Of a stretch of DNA of 64,000 nucleotides, positions 46,864 through 56,022 are shown piece after piece. Location: NCBI RefSeq assembly GCF_900205755.1, contig NZ_OANS01000004.1, positions 239,369-303,368 on the forward strand, in the 5' to 3' direction. How positions within the stretch are numbered: the stretch's first letter is position 1; every line of letters starts with the position of its first letter. Below the pieces are notes generated by a model, which made no database searches, had not been told where the DNA came from, and worked only from the letters and a program-made list of their open reading frames with translations. The translations under genes were made by a program, and so were the position numbers. Source of the stretch: Polynucleobacter meluiroseus. GTDB lineage: Bacteria > Pseudomonadota > Gammaproteobacteria > Burkholderiales > Burkholderiaceae.

Positions 46864-49800
46864 TTAGGCTTTGCGACTGGCTTGGTAGGTTCTTAGGCGC
46901 TGCGATAAGCGATCAAATGCCAAATAAATGACCGGTGTCGTAAACAGTGTGAGTACCTGACTGACCAGTAAACCCCCGACCATGGTGATACCCAGTGGGT
47001 GACGAAGTTCTGAGCCGGTGCCAGTACCCAACATCAGAGGTAATGCGCCTAGAAGCGCTGCAAAGGTAGTCATCAGAATAGGGCGCAAGCGCAATAGGCA
47101 GGCTTCATAGATGGCATCGCGTGGTGACTTACCTTCGGTGCGCTCCGCCTCTAAAGCGAAGTCAATCATCATGATGGCATTTTTCTTGACGATACCGATG
47201 AGCAGGATGATGCCAATCACCCCAATAATATCGAGATCATTACCTGTGATCATCAGCGAGAGTAAGGCGCCCACTCCAGCAGAGGGGAGGGTAGAAAGAA
47301 TCGTTATTGGGTGAATATAACTTTCATACAAAATACCCAAAACAATATACATACAGATGATGGCAGCAAGAATGAGTAAGACTGTATTGCTGAGTGAAGC
47401 ATTGAAGGCTTTAGAAGCCCCTTGAAAGCGTGTAATTAAACTCGCGGGCACTTGCATTTCCACTTGCGCTGCGGTGATCGCGGCAACGGCATCCCCTAAT
47501 GAGGCGGTGCGACTGAGATTAAACGATACCGTCGTAGCCGGAAACTGCCCTTGATGATTTATATTGAGTGGGCCATAGCGCTCTTCAATCTGCGCGAGCA
47601 CGCTCAGCTGAATTTGCTTACCAGTAGAACTCGGTACATAAATCGCATCTAAGGCATTGAGACCTGGCTCCACGCTTGGTGCTGCTTGCAAGACCACGCG
47701 ATATTGATTGGTTTGGGTGAAGATGGTGGAGATCAAGCGTTGGCCATAGGCGTTGTACAAAGCGTTGTCGATTGCGGCGATCGTCACACCTAAGCGCGCA
47801 GCGACGTCGCGGTCGATTGCGATATAGGATTGCAAGCCTTTGTTTTGAAGATCGCTTGTGACGCTAGTGAGCTCGGGCAAGGTATTGAGTTTTTCCACAA
47901 TCCTAGGAACCCACTCATCTAATTCAGTAGCGCTGGCATCTTCTAATGTGAATTGGTATTGTGTTCGACTGACGCGGTCCTCAATAGTGAGATCTTGTAC
48001 TGGCTGCAAATAGAGCTTGATATCGGTGAGTTGATCAACCTGGCTTTGAATTCTGGCTAAGACGGTCTTGGCACTATCTCGATCCGCACGGGGCTTGAGG
48101 TTAATGAGTATGCGACCACTGTTCAGTGTGGCATTGGTGCCGTCGACCCCAATAAAAGAGGACAGGCTATCAACGTCTGGGTCTTTGAGAATGATGCCCG
48201 CTAAAGCTTGCTGACGCTGCGCCATGGCCGCATAAGAAATGGATTGCGGCGCCTCAGAAATCCCCTGAATCATCCCCGTATCTTGACTGGGAAAAAACCC
48301 CTTAGGTATAAAGATGTAAAGCAAGACGGTGAGCACTAATGTCAGCAAGGCAACTAGCAAGGTGGCTTTTTGTCGATCCAAAACCCAATTGAGACCGAGA
48401 CTGTATTGGTGTATCAGGCGGTCAAATTGCTGACCGCTCCAGTGGTAAAACTTCGATTGCTGATTTTCTGGAATGTGATGCAGGAGAAGGGCGCACATCA
48501 TGGGCGTCAATGTCAAAGACACTATTGCGGAGATGATGATTGCAACCGCTAAAGTAACCGCAAATTCCCTAAAGAGTCTGCCTACGACATCACCCATAAA
48601 GAGTAAGGGAATCAGTACCGCAAGAAGAGATACGGTTAAGGAGATGATCGTAAAGCCAATTTGTTTGGAGCCTTTCAAGGCTGCCTCGAGAGGCTTATCT
48701 CCCTCTTCGATATAGCGTGAGATATTTTCAATCATCACAATGGCGTCATCTACAACAAAGCCAGTTGCGATCGTTAGTGCCATGAGCGAGAGATTATTTA
48801 ATGAAAAACCAACCCAATGCATGATGCCGAAGGTGCCGATGAGCGAGAGGGGGACGGCAATTCCTGGAATGATGGTGGCCGGAACGCTGCGCAGGAAAAC
48901 GTAGATCACGAGCACAACTAGCAGAATCGCAAAGAGGAGCTCAACTTGAACGTCATGCACCGAGGCGCGGATGGTGCTGGTGCGGTCAGTCAATATTTTT
49001 ACATCAAGTGCTTGCGGCAGGCTGGCTGAGAGTTGGGGTAATAAAGTTTTAATCTGATCTACCACCTCAATCACATTGGCGCCAGGTTGGCGTTGGATAT
49101 TTAGAATGATGGCGGGTTGTTGGTTTGCCCAAGCCCCTAGCCGGACGTTCTCAGGGCCATTCACAACCTGAGCGACATCAGAAATGCGCACGGGTGCACC
49201 GTTGTTGTAAGTAATGATGAGGTTTTTATAGCCTTCGGCCGATTTGATTTGGTCATTGGCATCAATCGTAGAAGACTGATATGGCCCATCAAAACTGCCC
49301 TTAGCAGAATTAATATTGGCGTTACCAACCGCTACGCGCACATCATCTAAGCTCAAGCCTTTGCTAGCAAGCGCTCCGGGATTGGCAATAATGCGCACAG
49401 CCGGTCTTTGTCCTCCGGAAACACTTACGAGACCCACTCCAGGGATTTGGGAAATCTTTTGCGCTAAGCGGGTGTCGACTAAATCCTCCACTCGCGTTAA
49501 GGGTAGGGTGTCTGAGGTAATTGCCAGTGTCAGTATGGGTGTATCAGCCGGGTTCACCTTGTTATAAATTGGCGGAGCGGGCAGATCACCTGGCAACAAG
49601 GAGTTCGCTGCATTAATCGCCGCTTGTACCTCTTGTTCGGCGACATCTAAACTCATTTCAAGACCAAACTGCAACACAACAACTGAGGCGCCTCCTGAGC
49701 TTACCGATGACATTTGATTAAGCCCGGGCATTTGCCCAAACTGGCGCTCAAGTGGGGCAGTAACCAAGGAAGCCATCACATCAGGGCTGCCACCTGGATA

Positions 49801-49950
49801 AAGGGTAACTACTTGGATGGTCGGGTAGTCGACCTGAGGCAATGAAGAAATCGGCAGGCCACGATAGGCTAAAAGCCCCCCAAGCAAAATTGCCACCATC
49901 AGGAGCGAGGTGGCAATTGGGCGGAGAATAAATATTCGAGAAGGATTCAT
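46864..49950 (-). CDS. mdtB: RND efflux pump permease, MdtB-like
   Basis: A 1028-residue HAE1-family transporter. [19 protein letters not shown] starts helix 1, [13 protein letters not shown] gives the TM4 Asp pair, and [20 protein letters not shown] is in the second half. It is the first of two adjacent pump genes, 22 bases before the second. The MdtABC system exports bile salts, novobiocin and similar compounds in enterics; the local substrates are unknown. Confidence 0.94.
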   Translation of the reverse strand: MNPSRIFILRPIATSLLMVAILLGGLLAYRGLPISSLPQVDYPTIQVVTLYPGGSPDVMASLVTAPLERQFGQMPGLNQMSSVSSGGASVVVLQFGLEMSLDVAEQEVQAAINAANSLLPGDLPAPPIYNKVNPADTPILTLAITSDTLPLTRVEDLVDTRLAQKISQIPGVGLVSVSGGQRPAVRIIANPGALASKGLSLDDVRVAVGNANINSAKGSFDGPYQSSTIDANDQIKSAEGYKNLIITYNNGAPVRISDVAQVVNGPENVRLGAWANQQPAIILNIQRQPGANVIEVVDQIKTLLPQLSASLPQALDVKILTDRTSTIRASVHDVQVELLFAILLVVLVIYVFLRSVPATIIPGIAVPLSLIGTFGIMHWVGFSLNNLSLMALTIATGFVVDDAIVMIENISRYIEEGDKPLEAALKGSKQIGFTIISLTVSLLAVLIPLLFMGDVVGRLFREFAVTLAVAIIISAIVSLTLTPMMCALLLHHIPENQQSKFYHWSGQQFDRLIHQYSLGLNWVLDRQKATLLVALLTLVLTVLLYIFIPKGFFPSQDTGMIQGISEAPQSISYAAMAQRQQALAGIILKDPDVDSLSSFIGVDGTNATLNSGRILINLKPRADRDSAKTVLARIQSQVDQLTDIKLYLQPVQDLTIEDRVSRTQYQFTLEDASATELDEWVPRIVEKLNTLPELTSVTSDLQNKGLQSYIAIDRDVAARLGVTIAAIDNALYNAYGQRLISTIFTQTNQYRVVLQAAPSVEPGLNALDAIYVPSSTGKQIQLSVLAQIEERYGPLNINHQGQFPATTVSFNLSRTASLGDAVAAITAAQVEMQVPASLITRFQGASKAFNASLSNTVLLILAAIICMYIVLGILYESYIHPITILSTLPSAGVGALLSLMITGNDLDIIGVIGIILLIGIVKKNAIMMIDFALEAERTEGKSPRDAIYEACLLRLRPILMTTFAALLGALPLMLGTGTGSELRHPLGITMVGGLLVSQVLTLFTTPVIYLAFDRLSQRLRTYQASRKA

Positions 49951-49986
49951 TAATAGCTCAAAAGTCTATTTAACGGAGTAACAAGC

Positions 49987-51486
49987 TTATTTTCCTTGAG
50001 CGGCACGTTTGGATTTTTGTGAGTCACCCGAGCCTGATTTTGAGTCTGGGTTTACTGCGTTAGAAGCCTTACCAACCATGACCTTGGAACCGTTGCGAAG
50101 CTTATCCGTACCATCAACCACCACGATATTGCCTGCCGTCAGACCATCTAGCACTTGCTGCTGATACCCATCTACTGGACCTAACTTCACTGGGACTACC
50201 GAAACAGTGTTGTTGTTATTCAGGCGATATACAAACGTTCCCGGGGTGCCGCGCTGTATTGCCGGTACCGGAATTACGAGCACATCTTTAAGGTTTTCTA
50301 AAACGATTCTTATATTAACGAACTGATTTGGAAAGAGGCTGAGATTCTCATTCGCAAAAATGCCGCGTAGTTTAACGGTGCCGGTGGTGATGTCAATCTC
50401 GTTGTCGATGCTTTCTAAAAACCCAGTCGCCAGCTTCACTTTGTTATCACTACTCCAAGCCTCAACGGGAATCAAAATTCTTTCAGCTAAGGGTGCCGTA
50501 CTTAAAGTACTTGAAGTATTTGCAGCTGGTGTGAGGGTAGGGGCGGTCTCGGGAGGAGGCGGTTCCTCTAAGAACTTTCTAAACGCGGGAATCACTTCTT
50601 GGGGAACCGAGAATAGAACGGTGGTTGGTTGCAGTTGCGCAATCACGAATAGCCCACTAGCATCGCTGGGCTGCACTAAGTTGCCTGGGTCTACGAAACG
50701 CAAACCAATCCGACCGTTGATCGGGGAGGTGATACGCGAAAACTCGAGCTGTAATTTAGCGGCGCTGACTGAACCTTCATCCGCTAACACATTCCCCTTA
50801 TATTGCTGCACCAACGCTTTTTGGGTTGAGTAGACTTGCTTGGAAATAGAGTCTTGCTTTAATAAGACCTCATAGCGCTTCAAGTCAGTTTCAGCATTAT
50901 TGAGTAAGGCCCGATCTTTATCGAGCGTTCCCTGTGCTTGCTTGAGTGCGGCTTCAAAGGGGCGCGGATCTACTTGGGCTAATAATTGGCCGGCCTTTAC
51001 TAAGTCACCCTCCCTAAAGTAGAGCTTACTCAGAATACCGCTGACTTGAGTGCGCACAGTAACCACATTGCGGGGGGTGACTGTTCCTAGGGCAGTTTGG
51101 ATTACTGTAATATCGCCATTTTGAACAGGGGAGGTCACCACTGACACTGGTCGGTTACGGGCGTCACCCGCTTTCGAATCGAGCAGCAGTCCACTAATGA
51201 AACTCCAAGCAAAGCTCACAACGAGATAGAAACTGATATAAAAGAGGATTTGCGTGACTCGCCTACTGACAGTAAGCTCAGGTTTTCTGCTGACAAAGCG
51301 AGCCAGTTTTTCCAGTCGTGGCTGCAAGTAATTGGTCATGCGCAAATTGAGTGCAAACACCAGTTGACGTACTAAGACATACTTTTCTTGAGCTAAGCGC
51401 CACCATTTTGGCCAAAGCGGATTATCCCGAATGCGCAGGGCTAAACGAGAGAGTGCTTGACCAATTTTGTGCAAAAAGGGTTTCAT
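49987..51486 (-). CDS. mdtA: RND efflux periplasmic adaptor, MdtA-like, with long cytoplasmic N-terminus
   Basis: Membrane fusion protein. The adaptor core has NVVTVRTQVSGILSKLYFREG (lipoyl half), coiled coil from about 180-240, and SPINGRIGLRFVDPGNLVQ. It is 499 residues because about 75 basic residues precede the single membrane helix (LFYISFYLVVSFAWSFISG). A Pro/Thr/Ser-rich insert (EEPPPPETAPTLTPAANTSS) splits the beta-barrel domain. The C-terminus is a charged tail. It is the first gene of the operon mdtA-mdtB-mdtC-OMF. No regulator is adjacent. Confidence 0.9.
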   Translation of the reverse strand: MKPFLHKIGQALSRLALRIRDNPLWPKWWRLAQEKYVLVRQLVFALNLRMTNYLQPRLEKLARFVSRKPELTVSRRVTQILFYISFYLVVSFAWSFISGLLLDSKAGDARNRPVSVVTSPVQNGDITVIQTALGTVTPRNVVTVRTQVSGILSKLYFREGDLVKAGQLLAQVDPRPFEAALKQAQGTLDKDRALLNNAETDLKRYEVLLKQDSISKQVYSTQKALVQQYKGNVLADEGSVSAAKLQLEFSRITSPINGRIGLRFVDPGNLVQPSDASGLFVIAQLQPTTVLFSVPQEVIPAFRKFLEEPPPPETAPTLTPAANTSSTLSTAPLAERILIPVEAWSSDNKVKLATGFLESIDNEIDITTGTVKLRGIFANENLSLFPNQFVNIRIVLENLKDVLVIPVPAIQRGTPGTFVYRLNNNNTVSVVPVKLGPVDGYQQQVLDGLTAGNIVVVDGTDKLRNGSKVMVGKASNAVNPDSKSGSGDSQKSKRAAQGK

Positions 51487-51579
51487 GGGGCTAGATTAAA
51501 AATAATGACAAATTTGGCTTAATAAACATAATTAATTTGGTGCTTTATGCCTCAAACAACATCATAAGCCCTTGGGTTC

Positions 51580-52770
51580 TCAAGCTAAGAAAATCTCTTG
51601 CAAGTTATTCAAAAAACGCAAGCCTTGTTCAGTTGGCTTAAGTAAAGAGGGATTGGGATCCAACAAGCCCTTTTGACAAGCCTCGGCGAGCGGTTTAGCA
51701 ATGACATTTAAGGGCAAACCTGTGCGCTCGCTAAAGGTTCTGGTTTCTACTCCACTGGTCAGGCGCAGGGTATTGAGCATGAACTCAAAGGGCAGATCCG
51801 CAGGCGCAATTTCGCGCGATTCAATTAAGGCACTATTTTTAGACTCCATGGCTAACATATAAGTTTCAGGGTGCTTTTCCCTTACCTGACGCGTGATGCT
51901 GTGAGGCAGTGAAATCTTGCCATGGGCACCTGCCCCAATCCCGATGTAGTCACCAAAGCGCCAATAGTTCAGATTGTGTTGGCACTCCTGACCTTTTTTG
52001 GCATAGGCGGATACTTCGTAACGTCCATAACCTGCTTTTTCAAGGCACTCTACATTATGTTCAAAAATCGCGTCAATCGCATCTTCGTCTGGAAGCTGCG
52101 GCGGGAAGCTGGCAAAGTACGTGTTGGGCTCTAAAGTCAAGTTATACAGTGAGAGATGTGGCGTATTAAATGAGAGCGCAGTTGCCATATCTTCTGCGGC
52201 AGCAGCTAGGGTTTGTTGCGGTAAGCCATACATGAGATCGAGATTGACGGACTTGAAATGATCTAGTGCAATACCAATCGCACGCTGCGCTTCTCCCCCC
52301 GTGTGAATGCGTCCAAGCGCTTTGAGTTGGGTATCTTGAAAGCTTTGGATGCCCAAGGACACGCGATTGATGCCGGATCCAGCAAATGCGCTGAACTTTT
52401 CTGTCTCAACAGAGCCGGGATTGGCTTCCATTGTGATTTCGCAAGCAGGCTCAAGGGGGACTCGCGCACGAACCGCAGAGAGTAGGTCGTCCATGCCTCT
52501 GGCAGAGAGCAGGCTGGGAGTGCCGCCGCCAATAAAAATACTGTGGACATGTCTACCCCAAACGCGTGGGAGCTCAGTTTCTAAGTCAGCAATCAGCGCT
52601 TTGATATAGCGCGCTTCATCAAAGCCATTCGGTTGGCTTTGGTCAGACTTGATTTGATGAGAATTGAAATCACAGTAAGGACACTTGCGTTCACACCAAG
52701 GAAAGTGAATGTAAAGCGCCAGGGGCGGCAATGCTGTAAGCGCTATGGTTTTAGGGTTGGTATTAAGCAC
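51580..52770 (-). CDS. hemW: Radical SAM haem chaperone HemW
   Basis: Coproporphyrinogen-III-oxidase-like radical SAM protein now known as a haem chaperone. The cluster motif is Cys26-Cys30-Cys33 in WCERKCPYCDF, with IFIGGGTPSLL and GVETRTFSERTGL downstream. The C-terminal domain is present. Its start overlaps the rdgB stop by eight bases, so it is the third gene of rph-rdgB-hemW. Confidence 0.93.
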   Translation of the reverse strand: MLNTNPKTIALTALPPLALYIHFPWCERKCPYCDFNSHQIKSDQSQPNGFDEARYIKALIADLETELPRVWGRHVHSIFIGGGTPSLLSARGMDDLLSAVRARVPLEPACEITMEANPGSVETEKFSAFAGSGINRVSLGIQSFQDTQLKALGRIHTGGEAQRAIGIALDHFKSVNLDLMYGLPQQTLAAAAEDMATALSFNTPHLSLYNLTLEPNTYFASFPPQLPDEDAIDAIFEHNVECLEKAGYGRYEVSAYAKKGQECQHNLNYWRFGDYIGIGAGAHGKISLPHSITRQVREKHPETYMLAMESKNSALIESREIAPADLPFEFMLNTLRLTSGVETRTFSERTGLPLNVIAKPLAEACQKGLLDPNPSLLKPTEQGLRFLNNLQEIFLA

Positions 52771-53356
52771 GACTGTGTAATTGCCTCAAGAGTTCTTGCA
52801 AGGCCAGGGCGCGGTGGCTAATGCGGTTTTTTTGTTCGGCATCAAGTTGGGCAGCCGTTTTATCCAGTTCAGGCAAATAAAAATGGGGGTCATATCCAAA
52901 GCCGTTCTGACCTTGAGCCTGCGCGACGATTTGTCCGTACCAGCGGGTTTGCACAATCAGCGGTTCGGGATCTTGCGCGCTTTGCAGCATGACGAGTGCG
53001 CAAACATAATGGGCGCCCAGATCTTCGCTACCAGCCAAGGCTTGAATTAATTTCTGATTATTGGCCAGGTCATTCCCATTCTCGCCAGCGTAGCGCGCGG
53101 AATGCACCCCTGGTTTGCCGTCTAAAGCATGAGCGCAGATACCCGAGTCATCAGCAAGTGCGGGCAGACCACTCAATGCGCTGGCATGTCTGGCTTTAGT
53201 CAAAGCATTTTCTACAAAGGTATCAAAGGGCTCTTCCGCGGAAGGGATATTGAGCTCACCTTGAGAGAGCACTTCAAAATGCAGGGGAGCAAGAAGTGCG
53301 CGGAACTCCCGAAGCTTTCCTGCATTATTAGAGGCAAGGACTAGTTTTTGCATCAT
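52763..53356 (-). CDS. rdgB: XTP/dITP diphosphatase (RdgB/Ham1)
   Basis: House-cleaning enzyme removing deaminated purine nucleotides. Motifs: LVLASNNAGKLREFRALL, FVENALTKARHASALSGLPALADDSGIC, GVHSARYAG and GFGYDPHFYLPE, and SHRALALQ at the C-terminus. Length 197 is normal. It lies seven bases after rph. Confidence 0.95.
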   Translation of the reverse strand: MMQKLVLASNNAGKLREFRALLAPLHFEVLSQGELNIPSAEEPFDTFVENALTKARHASALSGLPALADDSGICAHALDGKPGVHSARYAGENGNDLANNQKLIQALAGSEDLGAHYVCALVMLQSAQDPEPLIVQTRWYGQIVAQAQGQNGFGYDPHFYLPELDKTAAQLDAEQKNRISHRALALQELLRQLHSRA

Positions 53357-53363
53357 CCTCAGC

Positions 53364-54104
53364 TTATTTCAGCGCTTCTGTTTGCAACTGAGTAAGCTGC
53401 GCAATACCGTTCTCGGCCAAATCCAGCAGGGCGTTTAACTCAGGACGAGAAAACGCAGGACCCTCTGCAGTGCCTTGCACCTCAATCATGCCGCCTTTGC
53501 CCGTCATGACCACATTCATATCAGTATCGCAGGAGGAATCTTCGAGGTAGTCCAAATCGAGCACGGGCACGCCTTGATAAATTCCGACAGAAATCGCTGC
53601 CACGCTATCAATGATTGGATCATTGGCCAAGGCGCCACTTTGGAGTAAATGGTTGATGGCATCTCGAGCCGCTACGTAAGCGCCTGTGATTGCAGCTGTG
53701 CGCGTGCCACCATCCGCTTGCAAAACATCGCAGTCCAAATGAATCGTGCGCTCACCCAAGATTTTGAGATCAAAGACGCTCCGCATGGCGCGGCCAATCA
53801 GGCGCTGAATTTCTTGCGTGCGACCGGTTTGTTTGCCGCGGGCTGCTTCACGATCACTGCGTGTATGGGTCGCTCTTGGCAGCATGCCGTACTCTGCAGT
53901 CACCCAGCCCTCACCGGAACCTCTTTTGTGTGGTGGAACCTTTTCTAAAACGCTGGCGGTACAGAGCACCTTTGTATCTCCGAAGGCAATTAGCACCGAC
54001 CCTTCAGCATGTTTTGTAAAAGCGCGGCTGATACTTACTGCTCGCAATTGAGTGGGGGTGCGACCGCTAGGGCGGGCGATGTGGACGGGATTTGTGGTGC
54101 TCAT
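53364..54104 (-). CDS. rph: Ribonuclease PH
   Basis: Phosphorolytic exoribonuclease trimming tRNA 3' ends. Features: [54 protein letters not shown] (cut short here), [25 protein letters not shown] and [19 protein letters not shown]. The full 246 residues are present, so it is not the frameshifted form known from some E. coli strains. Confidence 0.96.
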   Translation of the reverse strand: MSTTNPVHIARPSGRTPTQLRAVSISRAFTKHAEGSVLIAFGDTKVLCTASVLEKVPPHKRGSGEGWVTAEYGMLPRATHTRSDREAARGKQTGRTQEIQRLIGRAMRSVFDLKILGERTIHLDCDVLQADGGTRTAAITGAYVAARDAINHLLQSGALANDPIIDSVAAISVGIYQGVPVLDLDYLEDSSCDTDMNVVMTGKGGMIEVQGTAEGPAFSRPELNALLDLAENGIAQLTQLQTEALK

Positions 54105-54148
54105 GGGAATTAGTCCTCAGTAAGTGGGTATCAATCTACAATGCTCAC

Positions 54149-55078
54149 ATGATATCGAGCATGACTGGTTATGGCAGCGCTTCTCGCCAAGTCTCCCTAG
54201 GAGCGGGTGTGGTTGCTGATCTGCAAGTGGAATGTCGGGCTGTAAATAGCCGCTTTCTGGATTTGGGCTTTCGTTTGCCGGATGAGTGTCGTGGCGCCGA
54301 GCCCGCCCTTCGAGAAAGCGTCAGTCAGAGCCTCTCGCGGGGCAAGGTCGAGCTTAGGGCTGCCTGGAGGCTCAATTCAGGCGCTGCAGAGACTGCCAAA
54401 GCCAACCCCCATGCCTTAGGATCCCTGAATCAGGATCGCCTAGACGCTTTGTTTACCTTACAGGAAAAAGCGCAGTTGGCTTTTCCAAAAGCGCAAGAAC
54501 TCTCTATTGCCGATATTTTGCGCTGGCCTGGCATGGTTTCTGAGCCTCGTGGTGAGGAAGAAGGCTGGATTGTGGCAACGGTTGAGGCGGGACGCGCAGC
54601 GATAACTGCTCTTATGATCAGTCGCCAAGCCGAGGGCCAAGCCCTTGCAGAGGTCCTCAAGAAGATTACCGCCAAAATGCGGGCCATCGTGCAAGTTTTA
54701 GAGCCTCAAGTTCCCCAGTTCGTCGCCCAGTATCAGGCGAAGCTGACTGAGCGTTTGGCTGAAGCCTTAGCCAGTCAAGAGCAAGCAAAGGGCGGGGTTG
54801 AGCTAATGGAGCGCATTCGTCAAGAGGTCGTGCTCTATGCTGTCAAAATTGACGTAGCAGAGGAATTTGCCCGCTTAAAAACCCACCTTCAAGCGGTGGA
54901 TACTGCCTTAGCAGGCAAAGGCCCGGTCGGTAAGCGACTTGATTTCTTAATGCAAGAGCTCAATCGCGAGGCCAATACCTTAAGTTCGAAATCGGTTTCG
55001 GAAGAATGCACCCAAGCCGCACTTGAATTAAAGCTGTTGATTGAACAAATGCGTGAGCAAGTGCAAAATTTAGAGTAA
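54149..55078 (+). CDS. yicC: YicC family endoribonuclease
   Basis: A 309-residue protein beginning MISSMTGYGSAS, the usual YicC start, with ECRAVNSRFLDLGFRLP and the C-terminal DUF1732 segment KRLDFLMQELNREANTLSSKS. YicC proteins cleave RNA and influence sRNA turnover. It is divergent from rph and 14 bases before gmk. Starts upstream of 54149 are not supported. Confidence 0.92.
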   Translation: MISSMTGYGSASRQVSLGAGVVADLQVECRAVNSRFLDLGFRLPDECRGAEPALRESVSQSLSRGKVELRAAWRLNSGAAETAKANPHALGSLNQDRLDALFTLQEKAQLAFPKAQELSIADILRWPGMVSEPRGEEEGWIVATVEAGRAAITALMISRQAEGQALAEVLKKITAKMRAIVQVLEPQVPQFVAQYQAKLTERLAEALASQEQAKGGVELMERIRQEVVLYAVKIDVAEEFARLKTHLQAVDTALAGKGPVGKRLDFLMQELNREANTLSSKSVSEECTQAALELKLLIEQMREQVQNLE

Positions 55079-55092
55079 TTAAGCGAATCTTC

Positions 55093-55758
55093 ATGACTAA
55101 CAAGCCCCGCTCCCCAGCGCAATACAAGCCTAATCTGACGCCCGCCTATCAGGGCAGCATGCTCATGATCGTAGCGCCCTCAGGCGCCGGCAAATCCTCT
55201 TTGGTCAACGCCTTGTTGCAAGCAGATGAGGCCTTGAAATTGTCGCTTTCCACTACTACGCGTGCACCAAGACCGGGAGAAGTTGATGGCAAGGATTATC
55301 GATTTGTAAGTCAAGCAGAATTTGTCGCCCAACGCGAGAACGGTCTTTTCTTGGAATATGCCGAAGTTCATGGCAATTTTTATGGCACTTCGCGCGCGTG
55401 GATTGAGTCGCAAATGAAAACCGGCCGTGATGTCATGCTGGAAATTGATTGGCAGGGCGCACAACAAATTCGTGAGTTAATTCCTGAGGTGCAATGGATC
55501 TTCATTTTCCCGCCTTCATTTGAGGCGCTTGAAGAGCGCTTGCGTAAAAGAGGGCAGGATGATGAAGCCACTATCGAGCGGCGTCTAGCTGCGGCGCACA
55601 TTGAGCTACAACATGCCCATGAAGCAGACTTCATCGTCGTCAATGATGATTTTGAGCAAGCCTTGGTGGATTTGAGGAACATTGTTGCCGCAAGTCGCTT
55701 ACGTGCGGGGCCGAGCATGGCTCGCAATCCAGCGCTTTTACGACGGCTTGGGGTCTAA
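55093..55758 (+). CDS. gmk: Guanylate kinase
   Basis: Phosphorylates GMP to GDP. P-loop APSGAGKSS (residues 29-37), GMP site SLSTTTRAPRPGEVDGKDY, then LEIDWQGAQQIR and the lid RKRGQDDEATIERRL. Length 221. It clusters with rpoZ and spoT, the conserved gmk-rpoZ-spoT order, which ties GMP supply to ppGpp metabolism. Confidence 0.96.
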   Translation: MTNKPRSPAQYKPNLTPAYQGSMLMIVAPSGAGKSSLVNALLQADEALKLSLSTTTRAPRPGEVDGKDYRFVSQAEFVAQRENGLFLEYAEVHGNFYGTSRAWIESQMKTGRDVMLEIDWQGAQQIRELIPEVQWIFIFPPSFEALEERLRKRGQDDEATIERRLAAAHIELQHAHEADFIVVNDDFEQALVDLRNIVAASRLRAGPSMARNPALLRRLGV

Positions 55759-55803
55759 TCGGTTATCCTATAGGCATTGCAGTTAAATTTAAGTGAGTAC
55801 AGC

Positions 55804-56007
55804 ATGGCACGTATTACCGTAGAAGATTGCATGAAAACCATCCCCAATCGTTTTGAGCTCGTTTTGGCTGCGACCTATCGCGCTCGTCAATTGGTTCAGG
55901 GTCACTCACCACGGGTTGAATCCAGAGATAAAGCCACTGTTGTCGCATTGCGCGAAGTTGCTGCTGGTGTTACAGACCGTGACATGCTGACCAAAGTACC
56001 TTTGTAA
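55804..56007 (+). CDS. rpoZ: RNA polymerase omega subunit
   Basis: A 67-residue protein starting [13 protein letters not shown], with [16 protein letters not shown]. The ATG at 55804 is chosen; an earlier in-frame start adds nine unrelated residues. Omega helps assemble RNA polymerase and forms part of a ppGpp site. Confidence 0.96.
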   Translation: MARITVEDCMKTIPNRFELVLAATYRARQLVQGHSPRVESRDKATVVALREVAAGVTDRDMLTKVPL

Positions 56008-56022
56008 TTTAGGGGTTCCGGC

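Noticed and set aside
43680..49950. The two RND pump genes as a recent duplication
   Set aside because: They share the family fold and motifs but differ widely in sequence and loops, as in ordinary MdtB/MdtC pairs.
53364..54104. Frameshifted rph as in some E. coli strains
   Set aside because: The reading frame is complete with all domain motifs to a normal C-terminus.
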